NCBI GenBank assembly: GCA_001768555.1
Contig: MEOD01000002.1
Span: forward strand, 2,057-46,845
Source of the DNA: Bacteroidetes bacterium GWF2_29_10
GTDB taxonomy: Bacteria; Bacteroidota; Bacteroidia; Bacteroidales; GWE2-29-8
Direction of reading: 5' to 3'
DNA length: 44,789 nt
In this document: piece after piece, positions 34,976-44,425 of the stretch
How positions within the stretch are numbered: the stretch's first letter is position 1
Layout: each line of letters opens with the position of its first letter
The notes under the pieces: generated by a model
The model's database searches: none
Told to the model about the DNA's origin: nothing
The model's input: only the letters and a program-made list of their open reading frames with translations
Made by a program: the position numbers and the translations under genes

Positions 34976-35821
34976 ATGGAAAAACAACAAATATTAATTC
35001 CTATTGAATTTACGGAAAAATCCCATAAAGCAATAGAACAAAGTTATAATTTAGCAAAATTAACAGGTTGTGAAATAACATTACTTCATGTTATTCAAAC
35101 AAATAATTCGTTTTTTGATTTTATTTCAAAAGAAGAGAGTGTGAAATTAGCAAAGGAAATGGAAGTAAACATTCACCACAAATTAGCTCTCCTTGCTGAA
35201 ATGATAGAAGATAGAGCAGGCGTAAAAGTTAATACTATTATTGAAAAAGGGAAAATATATGAAAAGATACTTGAAATTTCAGAAAAAATAAACGTCAGGT
35301 ATATACTAATGGCCAAAAAAGGAAGTAATGTTAGCAATAGGTTTATTAGCACAAAAACGATGATGGTTATTAGAGAGGCGAAAGTACCAGTATTAACAGT
35401 AGCTGACTCTCCAATGCTTGATGGATGCAAAATGATAATACTACCTCTTGATTTAACAAAAGAAACAACTATAAAAGTTTCTAAAGCAATAGAAATAGCT
35501 AATAGATATAATGCAGCAATAAGTGTAGTTTCTGTTATGGATACTACTGATGAATATGAATTATATAAATTAAATTCCCAAATAGAAAGAGTAAAAGAGG
35601 TTATAATGGGAAATAATATTGCATGCACAGCAGAAATAATTAAAAAAGATAAAAATAATCTTGCCGATACTCTTCTAAATTATGCAAAAAACAAAAACGC
35701 AGATTTATTAATTATAATGACTCAACAAGAAAAAAATTGGACTAGATTTTTTGTAGGCTCAACAGCTCAAGAAATTATTAGACTATCTGACATTCCTATT
35801 CTTAGCATTGTTCCTAAATAA
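34976..35821 (+). CDS. Tandem universal stress protein (UspA domain x2)
   Basis: A 281-residue protein. I choose ATG 34976 (MEKQQILIPIEFTEKS) over the TTG at 34967, because the first strand of the Usp fold then starts normally. Domain 1 is about 1-145 (ILIPIEF, ending VPVLTVAD), and domain 2 is about 150-281 (MIILPLDLTKET, ending GSTAQEIIRLSDIPILSIVP). The second domain carries the G-S/T phosphate-binding end (FVGSTAQEI); the first has a weaker form (KKGSNVSNRF). Such proteins bind ATP or AMP and act in stress and low-energy survival. It lies 19 bases after hydG on the same strand, so the pair may be expressed together under anaerobic conditions. Confidence 0.9.
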   Translation: MEKQQILIPIEFTEKSHKAIEQSYNLAKLTGCEITLLHVIQTNNSFFDFISKEESVKLAKEMEVNIHHKLALLAEMIEDRAGVKVNTIIEKGKIYEKILEISEKINVRYILMAKKGSNVSNRFISTKTMMVIREAKVPVLTVADSPMLDGCKMIILPLDLTKETTIKVSKAIEIANRYNAAISVVSVMDTTDEYELYKLNSQIERVKEVIMGNNIACTAEIIKKDKNNLADTLLNYAKNKNADLLIIMTQQEKNWTRFFVGSTAQEIIRLSDIPILSIVPK

Positions 35822-35858
35822 ATTAAATTGTATAATAAAACGGAAATACTATTAAAAG

Positions 35859-35894
35859 AAAAAGGCTTATTATTAAAAAATAATAAGCCTTTTT
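35859..35894. terminator. Bidirectional terminator shared by the Usp gene and tRNA-Phe
   Basis: A perfect 16-bp stem (AAAAAGGCTTATTATT and its complement) has an AAAA loop and A/T runs on both sides. It can end transcription of the Usp gene on the plus strand and of the tRNA on the minus strand, whose 3' end is 4 bases away. Confidence 0.9.
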
Positions 35895-35897
35895 GTG

Positions 35898-35970
35898 TGG
35901 TACCACGTGGATTCGAACCACGGACACAAGGATTTTCAGTCCTTTGCTCTACCGACTGAGCTATGGTACC
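35898..35970 (-). tRNA. tRNA-Phe (anticodon GAA)
   Basis: A 73-base cloverleaf. Acceptor stem GGTACCA pairs with TGGTACC; the D arm is GCTC...GAGC; the anticodon stem AAGGA/TCCTT has a CTGAAAA loop (GAA anticodon); the T arm is CGTGG TTCGAAT CCACG; the discriminator is A. CCA is not encoded. All stems pair fully. The acceptor arm includes a GGTACC palindrome on each side. Confidence 0.97.
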
Positions 35971-35987
35971 CAACCTTTTTACGAGTG

Positions 35988-35995
35988 CAAAGATA
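35988..35995 (-). promoter_or_regulatory. Candidate -7 box for tRNA-Phe
   Basis: On the minus strand TATCTTTG matches TAnnTTTG exactly and lies 17 bases before the tRNA 5' end. No -33 TTG is visible in the A/T-rich upstream stretch. Confidence 0.5.
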
Positions 35996-36035
35996 AATAA
36001 GATTTTTATTAAAAAAAATAAAATTTAAAAAAAAT

Positions 36036-36776
36036 ATGAATTTAATAATTGACGAGGGTAATAGTTTTTCAAAAATAGCTGTATATGAATTCGATAATAT
36101 TACATATTTTAAAATAGCTGACACAAAAAATATTTGTACAATAATTGAAAAATTATTAAAAACAAGAAAAATACAAAAAGCCATATATTCTTCTGTAATA
36201 AAAAATAATGAGAGAGCTATAAGTATATTAAATAATAATTTAGACACTATTATCTTCAATTTTTCTGTTCCTGTACCTATAAAAATAAATTATTTAACAC
36301 CTCAAACATTAGGTCTTGATAGATTGGCAGGGGTAATAGGTGCCAATAATTTATTTCCTAAACAAAATATTTTGGTTATAGACGCAGGTACTTGTATAAA
36401 ATATGATTTTATTAATAATAACTCAGAATACCAAGGAGGTAGTATTTCACCTGGATTACAAATAAGATTTAAATCATTAAATACTTTTACAGAAAAATTA
36501 CCGTTAATAAAATCAGATTTTGAAATAGATTATATTATTGGAAATAATACAATGAATTCGTTACTATCTGGAGTTATTAATGGAATTTCTTTTGAAATAA
36601 ACGGATTTATAAATTATTACAAAGACTTGTATGAAAATTTAAAAATATTTTGTACTGGTGGTGATATGATTTATTTTGATAAAAGAATTAAAAATAGCAT
36701 ATTTGCAAACCCTAATCTCATTTTATGGGGATTAAATGTAATACTTAATTATAATGCTGAAAAAAATAATATTTAA
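36036..36776 (+). CDS. coaX: Type III pantothenate kinase
   Basis: A 246-residue protein of the ASKHA fold. The N-terminal phosphate-binding motif is IIDEGNS (D6, G8, N9), a variant of the usual D-x-G-N-T. LGLDRLAG corresponds to the conserved G-x-DR motif, and VIDAGTCIKYD and GGSISPGLQIR are the central catalytic and substrate motifs. It catalyses the first step of coenzyme A synthesis, phosphorylating pantothenate with ATP, and needs a monovalent cation. It is cytoplasmic. The 3' end overlaps the next gene by 23 bases, so the two are translationally coupled. A coaX-outer-membrane-protein pair is a familiar order in Bacteroidales. Confidence 0.93.
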   Translation: MNLIIDEGNSFSKIAVYEFDNITYFKIADTKNICTIIEKLLKTRKIQKAIYSSVIKNNERAISILNNNLDTIIFNFSVPVPIKINYLTPQTLGLDRLAGVIGANNLFPKQNILVIDAGTCIKYDFINNNSEYQGGSISPGLQIRFKSLNTFTEKLPLIKSDFEIDYIIGNNTMNSLLSGVINGISFEINGFINYYKDLYENLKIFCTGGDMIYFDKRIKNSIFANPNLILWGLNVILNYNAEKNNI

Positions 36777-38019
36777 CACTCTATTTATCTTGTTATTAAC
36801 ATCATTTAATGATGTTTTTTCTCAATCAAAAATATCATCACCTTATTCAAGATATGGATTAGGTGAAATATCCTTTAATAAATATACAAGGAATACTTCT
36901 ATAGGAAGTATAGGCGGAGGTTTTAGAAATTCAAGATATGTTAATCATTTTAATCCAGCCTCATATACATCATCAGATTCTATGTGGGTTGTTTTTGAGA
37001 ATACAATCAATTCTAATTACGAAAAATTAAGCAATTGGAAAAAAGAGGAATATTCTAATAATATAGCGCTTTCTTCATTATTAATACAATATCCTATAAC
37101 AAAATGGTGGGCAGGTAGTTTTGGTTTATTACCATATAGTAAAGTTGGATACAATATTTCTGAAACTAATAGTATTAATGATTCCACTTCATTTAATAAT
37201 CTATATACAGGAAATGGGGGATTAAATACTTTCTATTTAGGAAACGCATTTAAAATTAAGAAATGTTTGTCTATAGGTTTTAATGCATCAATACTTTTCG
37301 GAAATATTAATAGAAGTACAGATATCTCTTCATCATTGTCAGATGAAAATTATGGAGCTCATTATGATATTGATTACACAATTAGTTCTATTTTTTTCAA
37401 ATATGGTTTACAATATGAAAACAAATTGAATAATAATTATAAATATTCTTTAGGTGTTAGCTTTACTAATTCTGATGAAATTAAATATAAAAGATCATTT
37501 ATAGCATATACTTATAATTCTTTATCAAATAAAGACACTATTGATGATTATTCAAATTCTAACTTGAAAATAAAACTTCCATTACATGTAATTTTTGGGG
37601 CTGTATTAACAAAAAATGACAAATGGTTTGCTGGTGTTGATTATCAATATTTAGGATTTTCCGATTATGAATTTATTGCTGACGAAACAAGTAATTATAA
37701 AAATAATAACATAATAGCATTTGGGGCACAAACACTTCCTAATCTAAATGCTAATAAATATATAAATAAAATAAGTTATGGGATTGGATTCCGATACTCA
37801 GATGGATATCTTAAATTTAAAAATACAAATATAACTGAATATGCTTTTACATTTGGATTAGGATTGCCAATAAAAAGAAGCAACTCTATTATTAATTTAG
37901 GTTTTGAACTAGGACAAAGAGGAACAGAAAAAAATGCTCTACTTAAAGAAAAATTTGTAGCTCTTAATATAACATTTGCCTTTGCAGAAAGATGGTTTTA
38001 CAAAAAGAAATTTGATTAA
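36754..38019 (+). CDS. Outer-membrane beta-barrel protein (unnamed family next to coaX)
   Basis: A 421-residue protein with a signal peptide of about 23 residues ending in VFSQ. The mature N-terminus SPYSRYGLGEISF is typical of a Bacteroidota outer-membrane family distantly like FadL/PorV. Alternating amphipathic strands fill the rest (GLQYENKLNNNYKYSLGVSF, FAGVDYQYLGF, YAFTFGLGLPI). The last strands (FVALNITFAF) and the aromatic C-terminal region are consistent with a beta-barrel. Function is unknown; transport of a hydrophobic compound is one possibility. It starts inside coaX at ATG 36754. LptC, which often comes next in relatives, is absent here; a terminator follows. Confidence 0.75.
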   Translation: MLKKIIFNTLFILLLTSFNDVFSQSKISSPYSRYGLGEISFNKYTRNTSIGSIGGGFRNSRYVNHFNPASYTSSDSMWVVFENTINSNYEKLSNWKKEEYSNNIALSSLLIQYPITKWWAGSFGLLPYSKVGYNISETNSINDSTSFNNLYTGNGGLNTFYLGNAFKIKKCLSIGFNASILFGNINRSTDISSSLSDENYGAHYDIDYTISSIFFKYGLQYENKLNNNYKYSLGVSFTNSDEIKYKRSFIAYTYNSLSNKDTIDDYSNSNLKIKLPLHVIFGAVLTKNDKWFAGVDYQYLGFSDYEFIADETSNYKNNNIIAFGAQTLPNLNANKYINKISYGIGFRYSDGYLKFKNTNITEYAFTFGLGLPIKRSNSIINLGFELGQRGTEKNALLKEKFVALNITFAFAERWFYKKKFD

Positions 38020-38064
38020 AATTAATCATGCTTATTTTTTTATATAATATCCTAAATTAAAACG

Positions 38065-38085
38065 AGCATAAAACTATGCTTTTTT
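38065..38085 (+). terminator. Rho-independent terminator after the coaX operon
   Basis: AGCATA (38065-38070) and TATGCT (38075-38080) pair around an AAAC loop and are followed by a run of T. The stem is short but the form is standard. Confidence 0.65.
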
Positions 38086-38593
38086 CTATAAAAATATAAT
38101 CGAACCGTGAAATAAGGCCTCTCTTTTTCAGCAAGATATGTTTTGAATTCATTCTAAAATTCCGAAATCGTTGCAAGGCAAAATATCAAAAAAAATAATC
38201 AATTAACCTGAGTCTTCTGAAAAAACAAGCAACAAGGTGATTATTAAACAATTTTCATTGAATAAGTGCAAATAAATTATTAATTTTGATCAATAATATT
38301 GAAACCGTTGCAAAGCAAAATTTCAATATATTATGGACATGTCAGAAAAATTAAACGAGGCAAATATAAAAAATACAAACAAACAAATATGTGTATTAAA
38401 GCCATTGTTTTTAGTCAGAAAAAAAGCAATCACACAGGAATTACAGTTCATATATCGGGATCATATTACGATACGTAAATATTTTATAACATTTTAGTAT
38501 AGTATTATAATTGAGATAATTAAAATGGTTTTACAAATAGAACATAAGTTTTTATGTAATTAGATTAATTGCACATCTATTTTTTATTATAAG
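38086..38593. other. Non-coding region with a degenerate direct repeat and a short open frame
   Basis: Two 26-bp direct copies (38164-38189 and 38301-38326; core GTTGCAARGCAAAAT) match at 23 positions. The second copy is also flanked by an inverted repeat, ATATTGAAA (38296-38304) and TTTCAATAT (38321-38329). A 54-codon frame (38333-38497, starting MDMSEKLNEAN) and an overlapping frame reading IVFSQKKSNHTG have a faint coding look. Neither was recognised; both may be remnants of a lost gene. Confidence 0.45.
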
Positions 38594-38609
38594 TTGTATT
38601 ATTTTTTTT

Positions 38610-38617
38610 TAATTTTG
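38610..38617 (+). promoter_or_regulatory. Candidate -7 box for the large LRR protein gene
   Basis: TAATTTTG fits TAnnTTTG exactly. Transcription would begin near 38623, downstream of the TTG at 38594, which supports translation from ATG 38648. No -33 TTG is seen at normal spacing. Confidence 0.5.
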
Positions 38618-38647
38618 CAAAAATATTTTCACTTAAAAGCATCTTTA

Positions 38648-41600
38648 ATGAACGAAAAAAAAATTAAAATTATAGGATTAATAATAATCCTATTTTTTGC
38701 TACAAATCATTTGTTTTCACAAACATTCTCAGAAAATGGGATAAATTACAATATTACATCCTCATCATTGCCATATACTGTTGAGGTAATAGCTAAAGAT
38801 CCTATTTACATGGGAGATATTGTTATTCCTATAACAACTTATTATGATGGCATAACATACGCCGTTACAGCGATTGGCTCAGATGCTTTTGCCAATTGTG
38901 AGAATCTAAATTCTGTATCAATTCCTAATTCTGTTACAAGTATAGGAAGTGGGGCTTTTTCTGAGAGTGCAGGCTTAACATCTATTACAATTCCTAATTC
39001 TGTTACCACTATCGGAGAATTTGCATTTGGGTATTGTTCTGGACTAACCTCTATTTCAATACCTAATTCTGTTACAAGAATAGCATCTATGGCATTTCAT
39101 AGTTGCGTAGGCTTAACAAATATTGAACTTCCAAGTTCAGTGAAAATTCTGGAATATGGTCTTTTTACATCGTGTACAGGTTTGACTTCTTTTATAGTTC
39201 CAGATTCTGTAACTATTATTGAGGAATTTGCTTTCACTCAATGTACAAGTTTAGCATCAATATCTTTTCCTAAATCGCTTAAATCAATAGGGGCTTATGC
39301 TTTTCAAAATAATAATCTAAAAACTGTTGTTTTCCCCGATTCTCTTATAACTATTGGAAATGGTGCTTTTGCTCTTTGTTATAATATGGTTTCAGTAACG
39401 ATCCCAAGTTCGGTTACGTTTATTGATGAGGGAGCTTTTTATAATTGCATAGGTTTAAAATCTATTATTTGTAAAGCTATATCGCCTCCTGTTTTAGGGG
39501 AAAACGTATTTCTTAACGTACCCACAACAACTGCAAATTTACAAATTCATTTTGAAACTATTGATGATTACCAAGATGATGATCAGTGGAATGCTTTTTT
39601 AATGTCGTATTTCCCTTTTAAAGTTGATGGGATAATGTATAATATTACTTCATCCGTTGAACCTTACACAGTAGCGGTTGTTGCTAAAACCCCGATTTAT
39701 ACAGGCGATATTATTATTCCTTCTTCAGTTATGTATGAAGGCATAAGCTTTTCGGTAGTTGCAGTTGGGAATGATGCTTTTAAAGAGTGTGAATATTTAA
39801 CTTCTGTTGTACTTCCAAATACTATTACAACTATTGGAGATAATGCTTTTTGGCTTTGTACAGAATTGGCATCTGTATTAATTCCTAATTCTGTTCAATA
39901 TATCGGTAATAGTGCTTTTGAGAGATGTTATCTATTGGGGGCTGTTACAATTCCTAATTCTGTTACACATATTGGTGTATATGCTTTTCAAAATTGCTTT
40001 AATGTAAAATCTCTAACTATTAACAGTTCTAATACTTATATTGAGTATGGTGCTTTTGATAAGTGTAGTGGCTTGCAATATATTACTTGTTTTGGGGTAA
40101 ATCCACCTCCATTGGGTAACTATGTGTTTTATAATAACGTCCCGAAAAATATTCCTTTGTATGTTTTAGCTGAAAGTATAGATGCTTACAACGAAGCTAA
40201 TCAATGGAATGAGTTTAATGTTACTAAATTTATTTACTTTGAAGTGGATGGTATAGCTTATAAAATAACATCAGATAGTGTTCCATACACAGTGGAGGTG
40301 AAAAATAAAAATCCATACTATACAGGTAGTCTTACAATTCCAGAGAGTGTAACGTTTATGGGCATTACATATAGTGTTACAGCAATAGGGAATAATGCTT
40401 TTGATTATTGTGGCAATCTTGTTTCGGTTTCGATACCTAATACTGTTAAGTCAATGGGAGATTATTGTTTCAGATATTGCAGAAGTTTGTCAGGGATTTC
40501 TATACCTAATTCAGTTACAAACATTGGAATATCTGCTTTTGATCAATGCTCTGGTTTAAACTCTGTTATTTTACCAAATTCTCTTAAATCAATTTCTCAA
40601 AATGCTTTTTTTTATTGTTCAAATTTAACATCGATAACATTGCCTGATTCACTAACAACTATAGGCGCTTCGGCTTTCAGAGGTTGCGAAAAATTAAGTT
40701 CAGTTATAATCTTGGACTTGGTTACAACAATTGGTAACAATGCTTTTTATGATTGTTTGGCATTAACTTCTATTATTTGTAATAAAGCAACACCTCCAAC
40801 TATAGGTACTTATGTATTTTATAATATACCAAAAAGCATCCCTATATATGTACCTGCTGGAAGCCTAAACGCATACAAAGGATTAGACCAATGGAAAGAT
40901 TTTACAAATTATAAATGTCCAACTTTTGAAGTAGATGGTATAGCATATAACATTACTTCATCTAACAAGCCTTATGCCGTTGAGGTAATAGCGAAAAATC
41001 CAGTTTATGCAGGTAATATAAACATTCCTACACAAGTTATACTGAATCTTGATACATTCATCGTTAAACAAGTAGGTAATAACGCTTTTAACAAGTGCTA
41101 CGACTTGACAGCTGTTACAATACCTAATACCGTAACATCAATCGGGCAACAAGCTTTTTATTATTGTGTTGGTCTAAGCAGTCTAACAATACCTAATTCT
41201 GTTACTGTAATTGGAGATAGTGCTTTTGCAAATTGTTTTGGCGCAAGTTCTATTTTGATGTCTAATTCTGTTACCACAATCAAATCTTATGCTTTCTTTA
41301 ATTGTTTTGGATTTACTTCTTTTACTATTCCAAGTACAGTTACATCTATAGAAGATAACGCATTCAAGTATTGTTCTGGATTAACAGACCTTTTTTGTAA
41401 TGCCATAAATCCTCCAGCATTGGGTGCAAATGTCTTTTCAGAGGTCACAAAAACAATACCACTAACCGTGCCTCCCGGAAGAGCTAACGCATACAAGGCA
41501 GTAGAACAGTGGAAGGATTTTACAAATATTATTTATCCTCCTTTTGAAATTGATGGAATAGTTTATAACATTACTTCTGATACAATGCCATATACTGTGC

Positions 41601-44203
41601 AGGTTGTAGCTAAAACACCTGCTTATAAAGGGGATATTATTATTCCTTCATCAGTTACATTAAATGGTGTTATATATTCAGTTACTAAAATTGGAGATGC
41701 TGCATTTGCTAATTGTAATGAATTAACATCTGTTAGCATACCTAATAGTGTTAATACCATCGGACAACAAGCTTTTTATTTTTGCACAGGATTAACTTCG
41801 ATAACAATACCCGATTCTGTTTCAGCTATAGAAGATGAGGCTTTTGGCTTTTGCTATAGTTTGCAATCTATTATTTGCAATGTATCTACACCTATAGTTT
41901 TAGGAGTAAATGTGTTTTCGAATGTACCCAAATCCATACCTCTATTTGTTCCTGCTGGTAGCCTAAGCGCATATAAAGAAGCAGACCAATGGAAAGATTT
42001 TACAAATATAAAATGTCCTCCGTATGAAGTGGATGGTATAGTATATAATGTAACTTCAGATAATGAGCCATATACAGTCGAGGTTATTGCTAAAACGCCT
42101 GCTTATGAAGGAGATATCGTAATTCCATCTTCTGTTGTTATTAATGGAGTAACCTATGCCGTTACAAAAATAGGAGATTATGCTTTTATTGGTTCTTATG
42201 GATTGACATCTGTTACAATTCCTAATTCGATTAAAACAATAGGAGGTGGAGCATTTAACAGTTGTTTCAGTTTAACGTCTATTACTATCCCCAATTCAGT
42301 TACATCTATTGGAGATGGTGCTTTTTCAAGTTGTTTAAGCCTTGCCTCTTTTGTTATTCCTGATTCTATTACTACTATTGGAGCTTATTTATTCTACAAT
42401 TGCCCTAATTTAACATCGTTCACTATTAATAGTTCTATTACATCAATTGGTGAAGGAGCTTTTTATAATTGTACAGGCTTAACATATATTATATGTAATC
42501 CAACAACTCCTCCTGCTCTGAGTGCAGATGTGTTTTCAGGCGTATCCACCACAATCCCTGTATTTGTTAAGGAAGAAGGTATAAATGATTACAATTCAAC
42601 ACTGCAATGGCAAAATTTAAACATATTGTCAATGTCTATTGCTGATGCAGGAGAAGACAAATCAATATGCTTAGGTAATGAAACAATGCTTATAGCTTCT
42701 GGAGGTGATAGTTATACATGGAACAACCTTGTAAATAATGACACTATTTATGTAAGCCCTATAACAAGCACTACATATATTATAACAGTAAGCAATGCTT
42801 ATGGATTTACAGATATTGATACCGTATTAGTAAACGTAAATGAAAATCCAGTAATAAGTTCATTTCTCACAACAGGACGAGCTTCATGCAATGAAATATC
42901 TGACGGATATGGTAAAGTTGTAATGGCTGAAAACAAAGAGTATCTTTATTCATGGAATACAATGATGACCACAGATTCTATCTATGGATTACCTGGTGGC
43001 GATTATATTGTAACTGTAACTGATGAAAATGGATGTACTGTTACAGACACAATGACAATATTCCAACCCGACTACTTCCCAGAAGTAAGTAATCTGATTA
43101 TCTCCACTGGACATACATCTGTATTCGTGCATTGGAATAAGAATGAAGAAACAACATATTACTTTGCCCGATACCGCAAAACTGGGACAACAACATTTAC
43201 AAGCATATCAATATCTGGTTCTGACACTTCGTTTTCATTGTATAACTTAATACCAAACACCAATTACGAAATGCAAATACGTCAATTCAAAAATTCGACC
43301 ACTTATTCATGTATGCCAATTCAAAACTTTATTACTAAAGAAGTTGCGGAGCCAAACAATTGTAATACTATAATTAATCCTACAATCTCAAATCTAACAA
43401 CCAACACAGCTAGACTAACATGGGGAGTACCAGAAGGAGCAACAGCATATATGTTACGTTGGAGAGTGAAAGCAGGACTAGGTCCATGGGTTTATGCAAA
43501 CCTTTTAGGAACAACAACAACACATACAATGACTTATCTTCTTCCTTCAACAGAATATGAATATCAAATACGCACATTCTGCGGAGGTTTCTATTCAGCC
43601 TTTACTGACCTTGTAACTTTTCGTACAGCTTATGGTTGTGGGGACCCAACTGGATTAACTTCTTACGATGTGGCAACAACAAGTGCAGTGTTAAAATGGA
43701 ATGGTGTCAGTGGAGCAACTGAGTTTAATGTACGTTACAAAAAGACTACAGATGTGACATGGAAATATGCATTTCAGTCAGGCACTAAAGATAGACTTCA
43801 GATAGGTTGCGGTATTTGTAACGAAGTAGACAAACTAAGTCCAAACACCCAATACCAATGGCAAATACAATCATATTGTTCAGTTGATAAATCAAGATAC
43901 TCACTCTTTTCTGCTATCCAAACTTTCACAACTCTATCAGCTAATAAAGCAATGGAGTCCACTTCCAACTCTAAACTTTTAACTTTTAAAACCATTGAGG
44001 TTTACCCTAATCCAGCTAATAAAGTTCTAAATATTCTTAATGTTAAACAGAATAGTGCTTTTCTGATATTCAACACAATGGGACAGGTTGTTTATTCTTG
44101 CTTTATCAATGATGCCAAAACAATCATAGATATATCCTCTTTTGAACAAGGAGTCTATATTATACGTGCTAATAACCAAAACTTTCGCTTCATAAAAGAT
44201 TAG
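38648..44203 (+). CDS. Large BspA-like LRR / Ig / FnIII surface protein with T9SS type A sorting domain
   Basis: An 1851-residue protein from ATG 38648 (MNEKKIKIIGLIIILFFA..., signal peptide ending LFSQ). A longer reading from TTG 38594 would put extra residues before the signal peptide and start before the likely transcription start. Six LRR modules follow. Each opens with an F.VDGI.YNITS...PYTVEV cap and an 'IP..V...G..Y.V..IG..AF' strand, has 3-9 LRR_5 units, and closes with a 'PP.LG..VF..VP..IPL.VPA' cap. After the LRRs come an Ig/PKD-like domain (AGEDKSICLGNETMLIASGG), a SprB-like repeat (GLPGGDYIVTVTDENGC) and three FnIII-like domains (LTWGVPEGATAYMLRWRV, LKWNGVSGATEFNVRY). The tail is a type A T9SS domain (IEVYPNPANKVLNIL, GVYIIRA). 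It is a predicted surface adhesin and a paralogue of the protein at 19025. Confidence 0.88.
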   Translation: MNEKKIKIIGLIIILFFATNHLFSQTFSENGINYNITSSSLPYTVEVIAKDPIYMGDIVIPITTYYDGITYAVTAIGSDAFANCENLNSVSIPNSVTSIGSGAFSESAGLTSITIPNSVTTIGEFAFGYCSGLTSISIPNSVTRIASMAFHSCVGLTNIELPSSVKILEYGLFTSCTGLTSFIVPDSVTIIEEFAFTQCTSLASISFPKSLKSIGAYAFQNNNLKTVVFPDSLITIGNGAFALCYNMVSVTIPSSVTFIDEGAFYNCIGLKSIICKAISPPVLGENVFLNVPTTTANLQIHFETIDDYQDDDQWNAFLMSYFPFKVDGIMYNITSSVEPYTVAVVAKTPIYTGDIIIPSSVMYEGISFSVVAVGNDAFKECEYLTSVVLPNTITTIGDNAFWLCTELASVLIPNSVQYIGNSAFERCYLLGAVTIPNSVTHIGVYAFQNCFNVKSLTINSSNTYIEYGAFDKCSGLQYITCFGVNPPPLGNYVFYNNVPKNIPLYVLAESIDAYNEANQWNEFNVTKFIYFEVDGIAYKITSDSVPYTVEVKNKNPYYTGSLTIPESVTFMGITYSVTAIGNNAFDYCGNLVSVSIPNTVKSMGDYCFRYCRSLSGISIPNSVTNIGISAFDQCSGLNSVILPNSLKSISQNAFFYCSNLTSITLPDSLTTIGASAFRGCEKLSSVIILDLVTTIGNNAFYDCLALTSIICNKATPPTIGTYVFYNIPKSIPIYVPAGSLNAYKGLDQWKDFTNYKCPTFEVDGIAYNITSSNKPYAVEVIAKNPVYAGNINIPTQVILNLDTFIVKQVGNNAFNKCYDLTAVTIPNTVTSIGQQAFYYCVGLSSLTIPNSVTVIGDSAFANCFGASSILMSNSVTTIKSYAFFNCFGFTSFTIPSTVTSIEDNAFKYCSGLTDLFCNAINPPALGANVFSEVTKTIPLTVPPGRANAYKAVEQWKDFTNIIYPPFEIDGIVYNITSDTMPYTVQVVAKTPAYKGDIIIPSSVTLNGVIYSVTKIGDAAFANCNELTSVSIPNSVNTIGQQAFYFCTGLTSITIPDSVSAIEDEAFGFCYSLQSIICNVSTPIVLGVNVFSNVPKSIPLFVPAGSLSAYKEADQWKDFTNIKCPPYEVDGIVYNVTSDNEPYTVEVIAKTPAYEGDIVIPSSVVINGVTYAVTKIGDYAFIGSYGLTSVTIPNSIKTIGGGAFNSCFSLTSITIPNSVTSIGDGAFSSCLSLASFVIPDSITTIGAYLFYNCPNLTSFTINSSITSIGEGAFYNCTGLTYIICNPTTPPALSADVFSGVSTTIPVFVKEEGINDYNSTLQWQNLNILSMSIADAGEDKSICLGNETMLIASGGDSYTWNNLVNNDTIYVSPITSTTYIITVSNAYGFTDIDTVLVNVNENPVISSFLTTGRASCNEISDGYGKVVMAENKEYLYSWNTMMTTDSIYGLPGGDYIVTVTDENGCTVTDTMTIFQPDYFPEVSNLIISTGHTSVFVHWNKNEETTYYFARYRKTGTTTFTSISISGSDTSFSLYNLIPNTNYEMQIRQFKNSTTYSCMPIQNFITKEVAEPNNCNTIINPTISNLTTNTARLTWGVPEGATAYMLRWRVKAGLGPWVYANLLGTTTTHTMTYLLPSTEYEYQIRTFCGGFYSAFTDLVTFRTAYGCGDPTGLTSYDVATTSAVLKWNGVSGATEFNVRYKKTTDVTWKYAFQSGTKDRLQIGCGICNEVDKLSPNTQYQWQIQSYCSVDKSRYSLFSAIQTFTTLSANKAMESTSNSKLLTFKTIEVYPNPANKVLNILNVKQNSAFLIFNTMGQVVYSCFINDAKTIIDISSFEQGVYIIRANNQNFRFIKD

Positions 44204-44213
44204 TTATTATTGT

Positions 44214-44249
44214 AAAAGCATATTTCCTCATGGAGGTATGCTTTTTTTT
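44214..44249 (+). terminator. Rho-independent terminator after the large LRR gene
   Basis: AAAAGCATA pairs with TATGCTTTT, with an inner CCTC/GAGG stem around ATG, and the structure ends in a run of eight T. It starts 10 bases after the stop codon. Confidence 0.85.
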
Positions 44250-44396
44250 GTTTCTTATGGTAAAAAGGATGAGTTGAGATACTATCCATATGGGATTTTT
44301 ATGTGTGTGATTGGGTTGGTGCCCCTTGCCAGTTTCCTGTTTTTCGCACTTTTTTCTACTCCCTCTCCGTAACCATTTATTTTACTGAAAAATATC

Positions 44397-44404
44397 TACC
44401 TTTG
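44397..44404 (+). promoter_or_regulatory. Candidate -7 box of the decayed transposase gene
   Basis: TACCTTTG matches TAnnTTTG exactly and lies 21 bases upstream of the relic's ATG at 44426. No -33 element is clear. Confidence 0.4.
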
Positions 44405-44425
44405 GGTGTTTCTAATATTAAGATT

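Noticed and set aside
35173-35628. 151-codon minus-strand frame inside the Usp gene
   Set aside because: It is a shadow of the Usp coding strand without family features.
38594-38647. TTG start for the large LRR protein, adding 18 residues
   Set aside because: It precedes the likely transcription start set by the -7 box at 38610-38617, and it would bury the signal peptide.
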